This document shows positions 24,775 through 35,350 of a stretch of DNA of 64,000 bases, in pieces. Origin of the DNA: Streptomyces humi (GTDB lineage: Bacteria > Actinomycetota > Actinomycetes > Streptomycetales > Streptomycetaceae); NCBI RefSeq assembly GCF_001005085.2, contig NZ_LBMU02000001.1, forward strand, positions 31,096 through 95,095. The letters are read 5' to 3'. Position numbers and translations under genes: made by a program. Positions within the stretch are counted from its first letter, which is position 1. Every line of letters begins with the position of its first letter. The notes beneath the pieces were generated by a model. It was not told the origin of the DNA. It saw nothing but the letters and a program-made list of their open reading frames with translations, and did no database searches.

Positions 24775-24834
24775 CGCGTTGTCGTCGTTGTCGTCGTTGT
24801 CTTCGCGTTGTCGTTCGCGTCGTCAGGGGGTGGG

Positions 24835-25107
24835 TCAGGTCGTCGGTTGCGGACCCCACTCGTCGGGGCCCGTGCCGCGCCAGTCGATCCACGGGGCCTG
24901 AGCCACCTCCGCGGGGTCGATCTCCAGGCCGGCGCGGCGCAGAAACTCCGCCACGTCGGTCGTGTTGTGGGCCAGGCCGAGGATCTCGCCGTCCACGCGG
25001 ACGCGGCGGCCACCGGTGGGGGACGGCGGGTGGATGATCACGCGAATCGGTCCGGACATGTCTTCAGGATCGTCCGGGGTGTACGGTCCCGCATTCCAGT
25101 GCGTCAT
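24835..25107 (-). CDS. Small conserved hypothetical protein
   Basis: A 90-residue acidic protein. The core SGPIRVIIHPPSPTGGRRVRVDGEILGLAHNTTDVAEFLRRAGL alternates beta and helix. I recall this as a conserved small Streptomyces protein without known function. The ATG at 25107 forms an ATGA overlap with the stop of the upstream gene, supporting coupled translation. An internal ATG at 25059 (MSGPIRV) is an alternative start. Confidence 0.65.
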   Translation of the reverse strand: MTHWNAGPYTPDDPEDMSGPIRVIIHPPSPTGGRRVRVDGEILGLAHNTTDVAEFLRRAGLEIDPAEVAQAPWIDWRGTGPDEWGPQPTT

Positions 25108-25337
25108 GGGCGCGGCCGCTCGCAGGTGTCCCCGTGCGCGGGGGACAGGTCGCGCAGTTCCCGCCAGGCCGCGGGGGCCGGGCGGCGCTGCTGCCAGTAG
25201 GGGTGGAAGAAGACCTCGACCGACAGCCGGTGCAGGCGTCGGCGCAGCTCGGTACGGCCGGGGCGCGCGGCCAGCCGACGGTAGACGGCACTCCACTCCC
25301 GCTGTGCCCGGGTGAGGTCGTCGGGGAACGTCCGCAT
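25104..25337 (-). CDS. Small basic conserved hypothetical protein
   Basis: A 77-residue Arg-rich, mainly helical protein (LTRAQREWSAVYRRLAARPGR, then RRLHRLSVEVFFHPYWQQRR). It forms a two-gene unit with the downstream 90-residue protein through an ATGA overlap. No Shine-Dalgarno is clear for ATG 25337, and a TTG twelve bases earlier is also possible. Function is not recognised. Confidence 0.6.
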   Translation of the reverse strand: MRTFPDDLTRAQREWSAVYRRLAARPGRTELRRRLHRLSVEVFFHPYWQQRRPAPAAWRELRDLSPAHGDTCERPRP

Positions 25338-25426
25338 GACCGGATTCAATCACGTGTTCGATTTTTGGGGCCAGTCGAGCCGGAGCCGGCGGTACGAGCG
25401 GTTCGTGTCCCTGGCCGGCGATCGAG

Positions 25427-26410
25427 TCAGCGGCGGACCCGCAGCACGGCCTTCCCCTTGTTGGCGCCCGATTCCAGCAGGCGCTGGGCCTGTGCCGCGT
25501 CGGTCAGGTCGTACTCGGCGGTGATGTCGATCCGTACGGCCCCCGACGCGGCCTCGCCCAGTGCGGCGAGGGCGTGCCGGCGGAGTGCCTCGGGGTCCCG
25601 GCGGCCGAGGTCGCCGATGTTGTAGCCGGTCAGGGTGCGGTTGTTCTTCCACAGGGAGAGGACCGGGAGGGCGAGGTCGGGGTGCCGGGCCGCCTCGCCG
25701 TAGACCGCGACCCGGCCGAACGGGGCCAGGATGTCCAGGCTCGCCGACCGGGTGGGGCCGCCGACCGGGTCCAGGACGAGGTCGACGCCCCGGCCGGACG
25801 TCGCCTCGCGCACCGCCTCCGGGAAGCCGTCCCGCAGCAGGACGTCGTCGTATCCGAAGCGCCTCGCGTACTCCGCCTTCTCCCGTGTGCTGACGGTCCC
25901 GTAGACCGTCGCCGCCCCCAGCGTCCGGGCGAGCTGTGCCGCCGCCGAGCCGACCCCGCCCGCCGCCGCGTGGATCAGCACGGTGTCGCCGGAGGCGATC
26001 CGGCCCGCGCCCGCCAGGACCCCGTACGCCGTGGTCAGTACGAGGGTCGCGGCACCGGCGGTGCGGAGGTCGAGGCCCAGCCCGGCCAGCGGGAAGACGA
26101 ACGGCGCGGGCGCCACCGCGTACTCCGCGTAGCCGCCGCCGTCCGGGAGATACGCGGCGACCTCGTCGCCGGGCCGCAGGCCGGTCACGTCCGCACCCGC
26201 CGCGGCCACGGTGCCGGACACCTCCAGACCCGTGACCGTCTCACCCTCGGGAGCGCCGAAGTCGCCCAGGCGGTGCTGCACTTCGCCGTAGTTGACGCCC
26301 GCGTACGACACCTGGATCAACACCTCGCCGGGACCGGGTTCCGGGTCGGGCAGCTCCACGGGGCGCAGTACGTCCGGTCCGCCGATCTCCTTGAACGCCA
26401 CAGCCCGCAT
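25427..26410 (-). CDS. NADPH quinone oxidoreductase-like zinc-independent MDR protein
   Basis: A 327-residue medium-chain dehydrogenase/reductase. The N-terminal GroES-like domain (about 1-120) contains GEVLIQVSYAGVNYGEVQHR. The Rossmann domain has IHAAAGGVGSAAAQLARTLGA and a C-terminal TLTGYNIGDL segment as in zeta-crystallin-type quinone reductases. No zinc ligands are seen. The likely reaction is NADPH-dependent reduction of quinones or reactive enones. It lies downstream of a MarR gene on the same strand with a 76-bp gap, which suggests redox- or electrophile-responsive control. Confidence 0.88.
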   Translation of the reverse strand: MRAVAFKEIGGPDVLRPVELPDPEPGPGEVLIQVSYAGVNYGEVQHRLGDFGAPEGETVTGLEVSGTVAAAGADVTGLRPGDEVAAYLPDGGGYAEYAVAPAPFVFPLAGLGLDLRTAGAATLVLTTAYGVLAGAGRIASGDTVLIHAAAGGVGSAAAQLARTLGAATVYGTVSTREKAEYARRFGYDDVLLRDGFPEAVREATSGRGVDLVLDPVGGPTRSASLDILAPFGRVAVYGEAARHPDLALPVLSLWKNNRTLTGYNIGDLGRRDPEALRRHALAALGEAASGAVRIDITAEYDLTDAAQAQRLLESGANKGKAVLRVRR

Positions 26411-26486
26411 GTGTCCCCCTGGTCGCCGTTGGTCGCTACGACGGCCGGAACCCGCGTCCGGGGCGCCCTATTCCCGGGACGGCTCG

Positions 26487-26978
26487 TCAGCAGGGGTCCG
26501 CCGAGTCGTTCCGGTTCAGCTTCTCCAGGTAGTCGTGGGCCAGTGCCGTCGCGCGGGTGAACCAGTCGGTGAGGACGGCCAGTTCGTCGGGGGTGTAGTC
26601 GGCGAACAGTTCCGTGAGGCGTTCGTAGTGGCCGGCGTACACCGCGGCGACGCGCGTGACGGCGTCCGGGAGCGCGGCGACACGGACCCGGCGGCGGTCC
26701 TTCGGGTCGGGACGGCGGGTGACGTAGCCCGCGCGCTCCAAGCGGTTGAGGATGCCCGTCACCGCGCCCGTGGTCACGTGGGCGCGGGCCGCCAGGTCGC
26801 CCGCCGTCAGCAGTTCGTCGCCCGCCTCCAGGACGAAGCCGAAGCAGGTGAGGTCCGTGACGTTCAGTCCCAGCCGCCGGGCCAGTTCCTGCTGGCCGAT
26901 CACATGGGCCGCGATGAGGTGGTCCATGGCGGACAGCGCCCGGGCCGGGTCGGCGTGCGGTCGAGGTCTGCCGTGCAT
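26487..26978 (-). CDS. MarR-family transcriptional regulator
   Basis: A 163-residue winged helix protein. The recognition region HVTTGAVTGILNRLERAGYVTRRPDPKDRRRVRV is typical, with dimerisation helices at both ends. It probably regulates the quinone oxidoreductase gene downstream and itself. The ATG at 26978 is the first methionine and no strong ribosome binding site precedes it. The region upstream (26979-27146) is AT-richer and carries the divergent promoter to the 27147 gene. Confidence 0.88.
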   Translation of the reverse strand: MHGRPRPHADPARALSAMDHLIAAHVIGQQELARRLGLNVTDLTCFGFVLEAGDELLTAGDLAARAHVTTGAVTGILNRLERAGYVTRRPDPKDRRRVRVAALPDAVTRVAAVYAGHYERLTELFADYTPDELAVLTDWFTRATALAHDYLEKLNRNDSADPC

Positions 26979-27146
26979 GGTGGTTCCCGACTCCTCGTCG
27001 AAGACTTTCCGAATTCCCTTAGCGCGTGAGAGATGCAGGGAGTAAATTTCTTATGTCGTGAGGGATCCGATTCTAGTCTCCCTCGCGTCCGGCGGTCGGT
27101 ACGTCTCCGTCGCCGATGAGGCTGCCTACGAGAGGGAGTCGGGTCC

Positions 27147-27518
27147 GTGAGTCTGCACGACGAAGGCCATACGGTCGCGGGGTGGACCGGCACCGCGATC
27201 GCGACCGCCGGCAGCGGTCTGCTGGGGTGGGGTGTGTGCGCCGTCTCGGTCCCCGCGCTGGTCGCGGGGCTCGCGGTGTGTGCCGTGAGCGTCCTGGTCA
27301 CCTGGTATCTGCATCTCGCCGGCTGGGGCAAGCCGCCGGGGCCGCGGCCCCGGTCGCAGTGGCCCCTCGGGGTACGGGACGCCGGCGCCCGCGACGGCCA
27401 CCCCGCCTGCGTGTCCTGCCGCCTGGCCGGGCGCGCCCGCCGCCCGGCCCCCCGCCCCACCACCGACACGCCCCTCACGGGAGACCCGCGACCGGCGATC
27501 GCGGAAACCGGCGGCTGA
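27147..27518 (+). CDS. Small membrane protein, hypothetical
   Basis: A 123-residue protein. Two close hydrophobic segments at about 10-50 (GTAIATAGSGLLGWGVCAVS and ALVAGLAVCAVSVLVTWYLH) form a membrane hairpin. A cytoplasmic tail with CVSC and Pro/Arg-rich sequence follows. AGAGGGAG precedes the GTG start. The stop codon lies inside the first unit of the 20-bp repeat array (27497-27796), so the C-terminal residues (AIAETGG) may have been shaped by the repeat. Function is unknown. Confidence 0.65.
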   Translation: MSLHDEGHTVAGWTGTAIATAGSGLLGWGVCAVSVPALVAGLAVCAVSVLVTWYLHLAGWGKPPGPRPRSQWPLGVRDAGARDGHPACVSCRLAGRARRPAPRPTTDTPLTGDPRPAIAETGG

Positions 27519-27796
27519 CCCGAGAAGCCGTCGACTGACCGGAGAAGCCGTCGGCCGACCGCGGAAACCGTCGGCCGACCGCGGAAACCGTCGGCCGACC
27601 GCGGAAGCCGGCGGCTGACCGCGGAAACCGGCTGCCGACCGCGGAAACCGTCGGTTGACCGCGGAAACCGGCGGCTGACCGGAGAAGCCGGCTGCCGACC
27701 GTGGAAACCGGCGGCTGACCGAGCAGGCCGACAGCTCACCGGGAAGCCCGGCAGTGGTTCAGGTATGCCGGCGACTGGTCGGGCAGGCCGGGGAGA
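27497..27796. repeat. 20-bp tandem repeat array (minisatellite), about 15 units
   Basis: Units of consensus GACCGCGGAAACCGKCGGCY repeat with exact 20-bp register from 27497 for about 12 copies, then decay through 27796. Adjacent units at 27557 and 27577 are identical. The period is not a multiple of three, and the frame rotates through all three phases, so it is not a coding repeat. It fills most of the 395-bp gap between the membrane protein and the DUF2797 gene. Confidence 0.9.
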
Positions 27797-27913
27797 AGTC
27801 GCCAACCAGCCACCCCCGGTCGCCCAAAGCGGCCCTTCGATCGACGCGGGCGGCCTCCCGGTCGGCGAGCGGCGGCTCCTCGTTGTCAGTGGGGGCCTCT
27901 ACGCTCGCGAGTG

Positions 27914-28786
27914 ATGGGACAGGTCTGGAAGTGCTCGGGGCTGCGGTGGTCGGGGGGTGGGCCCGTGCTGGTGTGGAGCGGTGGGCGGCGCAGTCCGCTC
28001 GGCCGGGGGAGACACGTGGCCTTCAAGGCCGTCGAGGGGGGTGCCCGGGAGTGCGTGGGCGCGCGCGGGAACCCCTGTCCGGTCCGGGCGGCCGTGTCGG
28101 CGCGGAGCACCGGCGCGCGGTGCGAGGAGTGTGCGCGGCTGGACCGGGCGCACTCCGTCGCCGCCGACACCGTCGCCGACGACCCCCGGCCGTACCACGT
28201 GTACCTCGCCTGGTTCGGGCCCGGGATGACCAAGGTCGGGATCACGGCGGTCGAGCGCGGACCGGCGCGGCTGCTGGAGCAGGGGGCGGTCTGCTTCAGC
28301 TGGCTGGGTGCCGGGCCGTTGATGGCCGCGCGGCGGGCCGAGGAACTGCTCCGCGCGGCCCTGAAGGTGCCCGACCGGATCCCGTACCGCGACAAGCGCG
28401 TCGTACGGTCCGCGTTGCCGGGCGGCGACGCGGAGCGGGCAGCGGAGATCGAGTCGCTGCACGCCCGTGCCCTCGCGCTGGGCGGCTGGCCGGAGGCGCT
28501 CGTCCCCGAGCCGTGCCAAGTCGTCGATCACGTCCGGGTGTTCGGGCTGGCCGGGGTCCCCGCCGCCGTCGGCGAGGTGGCCGGTCTCGTGCCCGGCGCC
28601 CGGGTCGGCGGTGAACTCGTCGCGGCCGCCGGGCCGGATCTGCATCTCGCCACCCCGAGCGGGGTGCTCGTCCTCGACACGCGCTTGCTGCCCGGCTGGG
28701 AGCTGACCGCCGCCGGGGACGCGGACGGCCCCGGACCGGCCTTGTCCGTGCGGGAGTTCGCGGTGCCCCAGGACGGGCTTTTCTGA
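27914..28786 (+). CDS. DUF2797 family protein
   Basis: A 290-residue protein of an uncharacterised family. An N-terminal region holds four conserved cysteines (ECVGARGNPCPVR and later CEECARL), probably a zinc site. The central domain HVYLAWFGPGMTKVGITAVERGPARLLEQGA resembles a GIY-YIG-like fold, with YHVYLA and KVGIT at the expected positions, as in other DUF2797 members. This suggests nucleic-acid binding or cleavage, but the activity is unproven. GTG 27911 is directly followed by ATG 27914; either could start. It is monocistronic. Confidence 0.75.
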   Translation: MGQVWKCSGLRWSGGGPVLVWSGGRRSPLGRGRHVAFKAVEGGARECVGARGNPCPVRAAVSARSTGARCEECARLDRAHSVAADTVADDPRPYHVYLAWFGPGMTKVGITAVERGPARLLEQGAVCFSWLGAGPLMAARRAEELLRAALKVPDRIPYRDKRVVRSALPGGDAERAAEIESLHARALALGGWPEALVPEPCQVVDHVRVFGLAGVPAAVGEVAGLVPGARVGGELVAAAGPDLHLATPSGVLVLDTRLLPGWELTAAGDADGPGPALSVREFAVPQDGLF

Positions 28787-29024
28787 GGTGCCGCGCAACG
28801 CCCCGCCCGGTACCCTCTCATCAGGGGTTCATCGGCGCTTCATCCGAGGCCCGCGGTGCACGGCGGACGTACACGATCCGCACAGCCCGCGGCGATCATG
28901 CTCATGACTTCGTGCGCACGTGATGTGATTCCCAGGCGTTCCCTGAGAGGTGCCTGTGTGTTTCTTAGGGAAATCACAGATTAGTGAAAGCGTGTTCTCA
29001 GAGGACCCCGACAAGGTGTCCACC
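28787..29024. promoter_or_regulatory. Upstream region of the two-component operon
   Basis: No gene is supported. The segment 28958-28990 (TTTCTTAGGGAAATCACAGATTAG region) is AT-rich and the likely promoter of the response regulator operon. A run of TTCATC direct repeats lies near 28828-28845. Confidence 0.35.
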
Positions 29025-29761
29025 ATGACCACGACCTCGCCCCAGGGGCGCACCGAACTGCTGAGGCCGGACGGGAGCCCCGTCCGAGTGCTTGTGGTGG
29101 ACGACGAGCTGTCGATCACCGAACTCCTTTCCATGGCCCTCCGTTACGAGGGCTGGCAGATCAGGAGTGCGGGCGACGGCCAGGGCGCCATCCAGACCGC
29201 CCGGGAGTTCCGGCCCGACGCCGTCGTCCTCGACATGATGCTGCCCGACATGGACGGCCTCACGGTCCTCGGACGCCTGCGGCGTGAACTGCCCGACGTG
29301 CCGGTCCTGTTCCTCACCGCCAAGGACGCGGTCGAGGACCGGATCGCCGGTCTCACCGCCGGCGGCGACGACTACGTCACCAAGCCCTTCAGCCTCGAAG
29401 AGGTCGTGGCCCGGCTGCGCGGGCTGATCCGGCGTTCCGGCGCCGCCGACCGGCGTTCCGACTCCGTGCTCGTGGTCGGCGACCTCACCCTGGACGAGGA
29501 CAGCCACGAGGTCTCGCGGGCCGGGGAGGGCATCCACCTCACGGCCACCGAGTTCGAACTGCTCCGCTTCCTCATGCGCAACCCACGGCGCGTCCTCAGC
29601 AAGGCCCAGATCCTGGACCGGGTGTGGTCGTACGACTTCGGCGGCCAGGCCAACGTGGTCGAGCTGTACATCTCGTACCTGCGCCGGAAGATAGACGCGG
29701 GCCGCGAGCCCATGATCCACACCCGGCGCGGTGCCGGTTACCTGATCAAGCCCGCCGCGTC

Positions 29762-29765
<4 letters not shown>
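29025..29765 (+). CDS. OmpR-family response regulator (TrcR-like)
   Basis: A 246-residue response regulator. The receiver domain has the acidic pair VVDDE (residues 25-27), phosphoacceptor D70 in VVLDMMLPDMDG, and Lys in YVTKPFS. The C-terminal winged helix has ILDRVWSYDFGGQANVVELYISYLRRK. It resembles mycobacterial TrcR. ATG 29025 is preceded by AAGG; a GTG three codons earlier is possible. Its stop overlaps the kinase start as ATGA. The operon continues into two glycosyltransferase genes, so an envelope-related response is plausible. Confidence 0.92.
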
Positions 29766-31420
<1,655 letters not shown>

Positions 31421-31434
31421 CCAGAGTCGTTCCC

Positions 31435-32952
31435 ATGCGAACCGACTCTTCTCCCGGCACCCTGCCGGCGCGGGAGCACCTCCCGGCCGGAAACGCCGGT
31501 ACGCCTGTCCTGGACGTAGTGATCCCCGTCTACAACGAGGAGAAGGACCTCGGCCCATGCGTCGTCAGACTGCATGACCACCTCAAGCGCACCTTCCCGT
31601 ACGCGTTCCGCATCACCGTCGCGGACAACGCGTCCACGGACACCACCCCCCAGGTGGCGCAGCGGCTGGAGGCGGAACTGGCCGAGGTCAAGTCGTTCCG
31701 GCTGGAGCAGAAGGGCCGCGGCCGGGCGCTGCGGACCGTCTGGTCCGCCTCGGACGCGCCGATCCTCGCGTACATGGACGTGGACCTGTCGACCGACCTG
31801 AACGCGTTGCTGCCGCTGGTGGCGCCGCTCATCTCCGGCCACTCCGACCTGGCGATCGGTTCCCGGCTGGCCCGCTCGTCGCGCGTGGTGCGCGGCGCCA
31901 AGCGGGAGTTCATCAGCCGTACGTACAACCTGATCCTGCGCGGCTCGCTACAGGCCCGTTTCTCCGACGCGCAGTGCGGCTTCAAGGCGATCCGGCGTGA
32001 TGTCGCGCAGGTGCTGCTGCCGCTCGTCGAGGACACCGGCTGGTTCTTCGACACCGAGATGCTGGTGCTGGCCGAGCGCGCGGGGCTGCGCATCCACGAG
32101 GTGCCGGTCGACTGGGTCGACGACCCGAACTCGACCGTGCACATCGTGAAGACGGCCACCGACGACCTCAAGGGCGTGTGGCGGGTCGGCAAGGCCCTGA
32201 CCACCGGTGCGCTGCCGCTGGACCGGCTCACCCGCCCGTTCGGTGACGACCCGCGCGACCGTGACGTCCAGGACGTGCCGAAGGGCCTGGCCCGCCAGCT
32301 CGTCGGGTTCTGCGTGGTCGGCGGCCTGTCGACCCTCTTCTACCTGGTGCTCTACAGCCTCTTCCGGGAGTTCTCCGGTTCGCAGATCGCCAACGCGCTG
32401 GCGCTGCTGGTGTCGGCGGTGGCGAACACCGCCGCCAACCGGCGGCTCACCTTCGGGGTGCGCGGCCGGGGCGGAGCGGTCCGGCACCAGGCGCAGGGCC
32501 TGGTCGTCTTCGGCATCGGCCTCGCGCTGACCAGTGGCTCCCTCGCCGCCCTGAACGCGGCGAGCAGCGACCCCGCGCACTCCACCGAGCTGGCGGTGCT
32601 GATCGCCGCCAACCTCGCGGCCACCGTGCTGCGCTTCCTGCTCTTCCGCGCCTGGGTCTTCCCGGACCGCGACGGCTCCGCCCGGCCGGAGGCGTCCCAG
32701 TCCACGGTGGTGGCCACGCACACCCCGTCGTCGCCGACTTACACGACCGGCGGACACCAGCCGTACCAGCCGCAGTACCAGCCGCAGGGCCCGTTCCCGC
32801 AGCGTCCGGGGCACCAGCCGTACGCCCAGGGCGGCACCACGACGACCACCCAATTCCGCGCCGGTGAAGCCGCGGACGGCACCTGGAGGGACAGCACCAT
32901 GCAGTTGCAGCCGGTGCGTCCCCATGACACCGAGCCGGGGGAACCCCGATGA
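31435..32952 (+). CDS. Family 2 glycosyltransferase fused to GtrA-like membrane domain
   Basis: A 505-residue protein. Residues about 20-260 are a GT-A fold of the dolichyl/polyprenyl-phosphate sugar synthase type: VVIPVYNEEKDLG, the metal motif AYMDVDLSTDLN, then SDAQCGFKAIRRDVA. Residues about 285-410 form a four-span GtrA domain (QLVGFCVVGGLSTLFYLVLY). The tail is Gln/Pro/Tyr-rich. Such fusions probably make polyprenyl-phosphate sugar and flip it across the membrane for the GT39 enzyme encoded next. ATG 31435 has a weak site; TTG 31417, overlapping the kinase stop, is an alternative. It overlaps the next gene as ATGA. Confidence 0.85.
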   Translation: MRTDSSPGTLPAREHLPAGNAGTPVLDVVIPVYNEEKDLGPCVVRLHDHLKRTFPYAFRITVADNASTDTTPQVAQRLEAELAEVKSFRLEQKGRGRALRTVWSASDAPILAYMDVDLSTDLNALLPLVAPLISGHSDLAIGSRLARSSRVVRGAKREFISRTYNLILRGSLQARFSDAQCGFKAIRRDVAQVLLPLVEDTGWFFDTEMLVLAERAGLRIHEVPVDWVDDPNSTVHIVKTATDDLKGVWRVGKALTTGALPLDRLTRPFGDDPRDRDVQDVPKGLARQLVGFCVVGGLSTLFYLVLYSLFREFSGSQIANALALLVSAVANTAANRRLTFGVRGRGGAVRHQAQGLVVFGIGLALTSGSLAALNAASSDPAHSTELAVLIAANLAATVLRFLLFRAWVFPDRDGSARPEASQSTVVATHTPSSPTYTTGGHQPYQPQYQPQGPFPQRPGHQPYAQGGTTTTTQFRAGEAADGTWRDSTMQLQPVRPHDTEPGEPR

Positions 32953-35225
32953 CCACCCACACCGACCGACCGACCGAGTGGGGCCCGGCCCCCGCGTCTC
33001 CCCCGCCGCCGCGGTACGCCCCCGAGGTCCCGGCGCCGGAGTCGGGCGACCCCCGGCAGCCCTTCGTCCACAGACTCTGGCGCGGCCGTCCCGAGGACCC
33101 CCGCTGGGTACGCCCGGCCTTCCTCGGCCTGCTGGCCGCCACCCTCCTGCTCTACCTGTACAACCTGAGCGCCTCCGGCTACGCCAACTCCTTCTACTCG
33201 GCGGCCGTGCAGGCGGGCAGCAAGTCCTGGAAGGCGTTCTTCTTCGGTTCGCTGGACGCCGGCAACGCGATCACCGTCGACAAGCCCCCGGCCTCGCTGT
33301 GGCCGATGGAGCTGTCGGTCCGGATCTTCGGTCTCAACTCGTGGGCGATCCTCGTCCCCGAGGTCCTGATGGGCGTCGCGACGGTCGCCGTCGTGTACGC
33401 GGGGGTGCGTCGCCGGTTCAGCCCCGCCGCCGGTCTGATCGCGGGCGCCGTGCTCGCGCTCACTCCGGTCGCGGCGCTGATGTTCCGGTTCAACAACCCG
33501 GACGCGATGCTGGCGCTGCTGATGGCGGTCGCCTGCTACGCGGTGGTCCGCGCGGTCGAGGACGGCCGGACGAAGTGGCTGGTGTGGGCCGGGGCCGCGA
33601 TCGGCTTCGCGTTCCTCGCCAAGACCCTCCAGGCCTTCCTGATCCTGCCGCCGCTCGCGATCGTCTACGCGGTCTGCGCGCCGGTGTCGGTGAAGAAGCG
33701 GTTCGGTCAGCTGGCGGTCGCCACCGGCGCCCTGATCGTCTCCGGCGGCTGGTGGGTCGCGATCGTCGAGCTGTGGCCGGCCTCCTCGCGCCCGTACATC
33801 GGCGGCTCGCAGAACAACAGCTTCCTCGAACTCACCTTCGGCTACAACGGCTTCGGCCGCCTCAGCGGTGACGAGACCGGCAGTGTCGGCGGCGGTGGCG
33901 GCGGCAACGGCAGCACCGGCCAGTGGGGCGAGACCGGCTGGGACCGGATGTTCAACTCCGAGATCGGCGGCCAGATCTCCTGGCTGCTGCCCGCCGCGCT
34001 GATCCTCCTGGTCGCCGGTCTGGTGGCCACCCGGAAGCTGCGGCGGACCTCGGTCACCCGTGCCGCGTTCCTGGTCTGGGGCGGCTCGCTGCTGATCACC
34101 ATGGTCGTCTTCAGCTACATGGCGGGCATCTTCCACCAGTACTACACGGTCGCCCTGGCCCCCTACCTGGCCGCCGTGATCGGTATGGGCGCCGATGTGC
34201 TGTGGAAGCGGCGCGCCGAGATGTGGGCGTCGATCACCCTCGCCGGCTCCGTGGTCGCGGCCGCGGTCTGGGGATACGTCCTGCTCAACCGCACCTCCGA
34301 CTACCTGCCCTGGCTCAAGTTCCTGGTCCTGGTCGGCGGTCTGGCCGCCGCGCTCGGCCTGGTCTTCGCGGGCCGGATCAGCCGTCAGCTGGCCCTCGGG
34401 GCGGCGGCGGTGGGCCTGGTGGCCGCGCTGGCGGGCCCGACCGCGTACACCCTGAGCACCCTCCAGACGGGTCACACCGGTTCCATCGTCACGGCGGGTC
34501 CGGCGGGCGCGAGCATGATGGGCGGCGGCCCGGGTGGCGGCGGCGGTATGCGCGGCGGCGGCATGGGCGGCGGTGGTGGCTTCGGCCAGAACCAGCAGGG
34601 CCAGCAGAACCAGCAGGGCCAGCAGAACGGCAACGGTGGCACCCAGAACGGCGGGCAGGGCTTCCCCGGCGGCGGCACCGGCGGCAACGGCACCGGCGGT
34701 ACCGGTGGCTTCGGCGGCGGCATGCCGGGCCAGAACGGCACCGGCGGCACCCAGAACCAGCAGGGCAACGGCACCACCCAGAACGGCAACGGCTTCCCCG
34801 GCGGCGGGATGGGCGACGGTGGTGGCATGGGCGGCGGCGGTGGCGTCGGCGGCCTGCTGAACGGCGCGACCGTCAGCTCCCGGGCGAAGCAGCTGCTGGA
34901 GAAGGACGCGTCCAAGTACACCTGGGCGGCGGCCGCCATCGGAGCCCAGAACGCGGCGAGCTACCAGCTCTCCACCGGCGACGCGGTGATGGCGATCGGC
35001 GGCTTCAACGGCACCGACCCGTCCCCGACGCTGGCCCAGTTCAAGAAGTACGTGGCGGACGGCAGGATCCACTACTTCATCTCGTCCGGCACGGGCGGTG
35101 GCATGGGCGGCAGCAGCAGCGGCACGTCCTCGCAGATCACCTCGTGGGTCGAGAAGAACTTCAAGAAGGTGACGGTGGGTTCGGCCACCTTCTACGACCT
35201 GACGCAGAAGGCGAGCGGCAGCTGA
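32949..35225 (+). CDS. GT39/ArnT-like multispan glycosyltransferase with long Gly/Gln/Asn-rich loop
   Basis: A 758-residue membrane enzyme of the GT-C fold. It has about a dozen hydrophobic spans and the family loop DAGNAITVDKPPASLWPMEL with catalytic acidic residues near the N terminus. Residues about 515-640 are a low-complexity extracytoplasmic stretch (GGGPGGGGGMRGG and QNQQGQQNQQGQQNGNGG). A soluble C-terminal domain of about 110 residues follows. It likely transfers sugar from polyprenyl phosphate to a surface glycan or protein. It is the last gene of the two-component operon and ends at a strong terminator, consistent with the upstream GT2-GtrA protein supplying its donor. Confidence 0.85.
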   Translation: MTTHTDRPTEWGPAPASPPPPRYAPEVPAPESGDPRQPFVHRLWRGRPEDPRWVRPAFLGLLAATLLLYLYNLSASGYANSFYSAAVQAGSKSWKAFFFGSLDAGNAITVDKPPASLWPMELSVRIFGLNSWAILVPEVLMGVATVAVVYAGVRRRFSPAAGLIAGAVLALTPVAALMFRFNNPDAMLALLMAVACYAVVRAVEDGRTKWLVWAGAAIGFAFLAKTLQAFLILPPLAIVYAVCAPVSVKKRFGQLAVATGALIVSGGWWVAIVELWPASSRPYIGGSQNNSFLELTFGYNGFGRLSGDETGSVGGGGGGNGSTGQWGETGWDRMFNSEIGGQISWLLPAALILLVAGLVATRKLRRTSVTRAAFLVWGGSLLITMVVFSYMAGIFHQYYTVALAPYLAAVIGMGADVLWKRRAEMWASITLAGSVVAAAVWGYVLLNRTSDYLPWLKFLVLVGGLAAALGLVFAGRISRQLALGAAAVGLVAALAGPTAYTLSTLQTGHTGSIVTAGPAGASMMGGGPGGGGGMRGGGMGGGGGFGQNQQGQQNQQGQQNGNGGTQNGGQGFPGGGTGGNGTGGTGGFGGGMPGQNGTGGTQNQQGNGTTQNGNGFPGGGMGDGGGMGGGGGVGGLLNGATVSSRAKQLLEKDASKYTWAAAAIGAQNAASYQLSTGDAVMAIGGFNGTDPSPTLAQFKKYVADGRIHYFISSGTGGGMGGSSSGTSSQITSWVEKNFKKVTVGSATFYDLTQKASGS

Positions 35226-35245
35226 CGGTCCCCTGACCGGCGCGA

Positions 35246-35269
35246 GGGCGGTGGCTTCGGCCACCGCCC
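35246..35269 (+). terminator. Terminator of the two-component/glycosyltransferase operon
   Basis: A perfect 10-bp stem GGGCGGTGGC/GCCACCGCCC with a TTCG loop, followed by TTCG, 20 bases after the stop. Confidence 0.85.
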
Positions 35270-35313
35270 TTCGCCGTACGCCGACCGCGCGCCGACCGCG
35301 CGCCGAAATCGCG

Positions 35314-35350
35314 TTGTACACCGTACGGGAGTCATTCTACGGTGTATGGC
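35314..35350 (+). promoter_or_regulatory. Leaderless-type promoter and TetR operator for the DHA2 exporter
   Basis: TTGTAC (35314-35319) and TACGGT (35338-35343), 18 bp apart, place the start point at about the ATG at 35351. The perfect inverted repeat TACACCGTA (35317-35325) and TACGGTGTA (35338-35346) covers both promoter elements, so a bound repressor would block polymerase. The TetR protein encoded at 36863 is the likely ligand. Confidence 0.7.

Noticed and set aside
27497..27796. CRISPR array
   Set aside because: The 20-bp units are contiguous without unique spacers, and no cas genes are present. It is a tandem minisatellite.
26900..27805. A 301-residue - strand frame through the 20-bp repeats
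   Set aside because: The repeat period is not a multiple of three and the translated text is frame-rotated repeat. The frame also overlaps the better-supported genes at 26487-26978 and 27147-27518.
32739..35321. An 860-codon frame opposite the GT39 gene
   Set aside because: Low-complexity translation with no recognisable domain; the + strand frame is an intact membrane enzyme.
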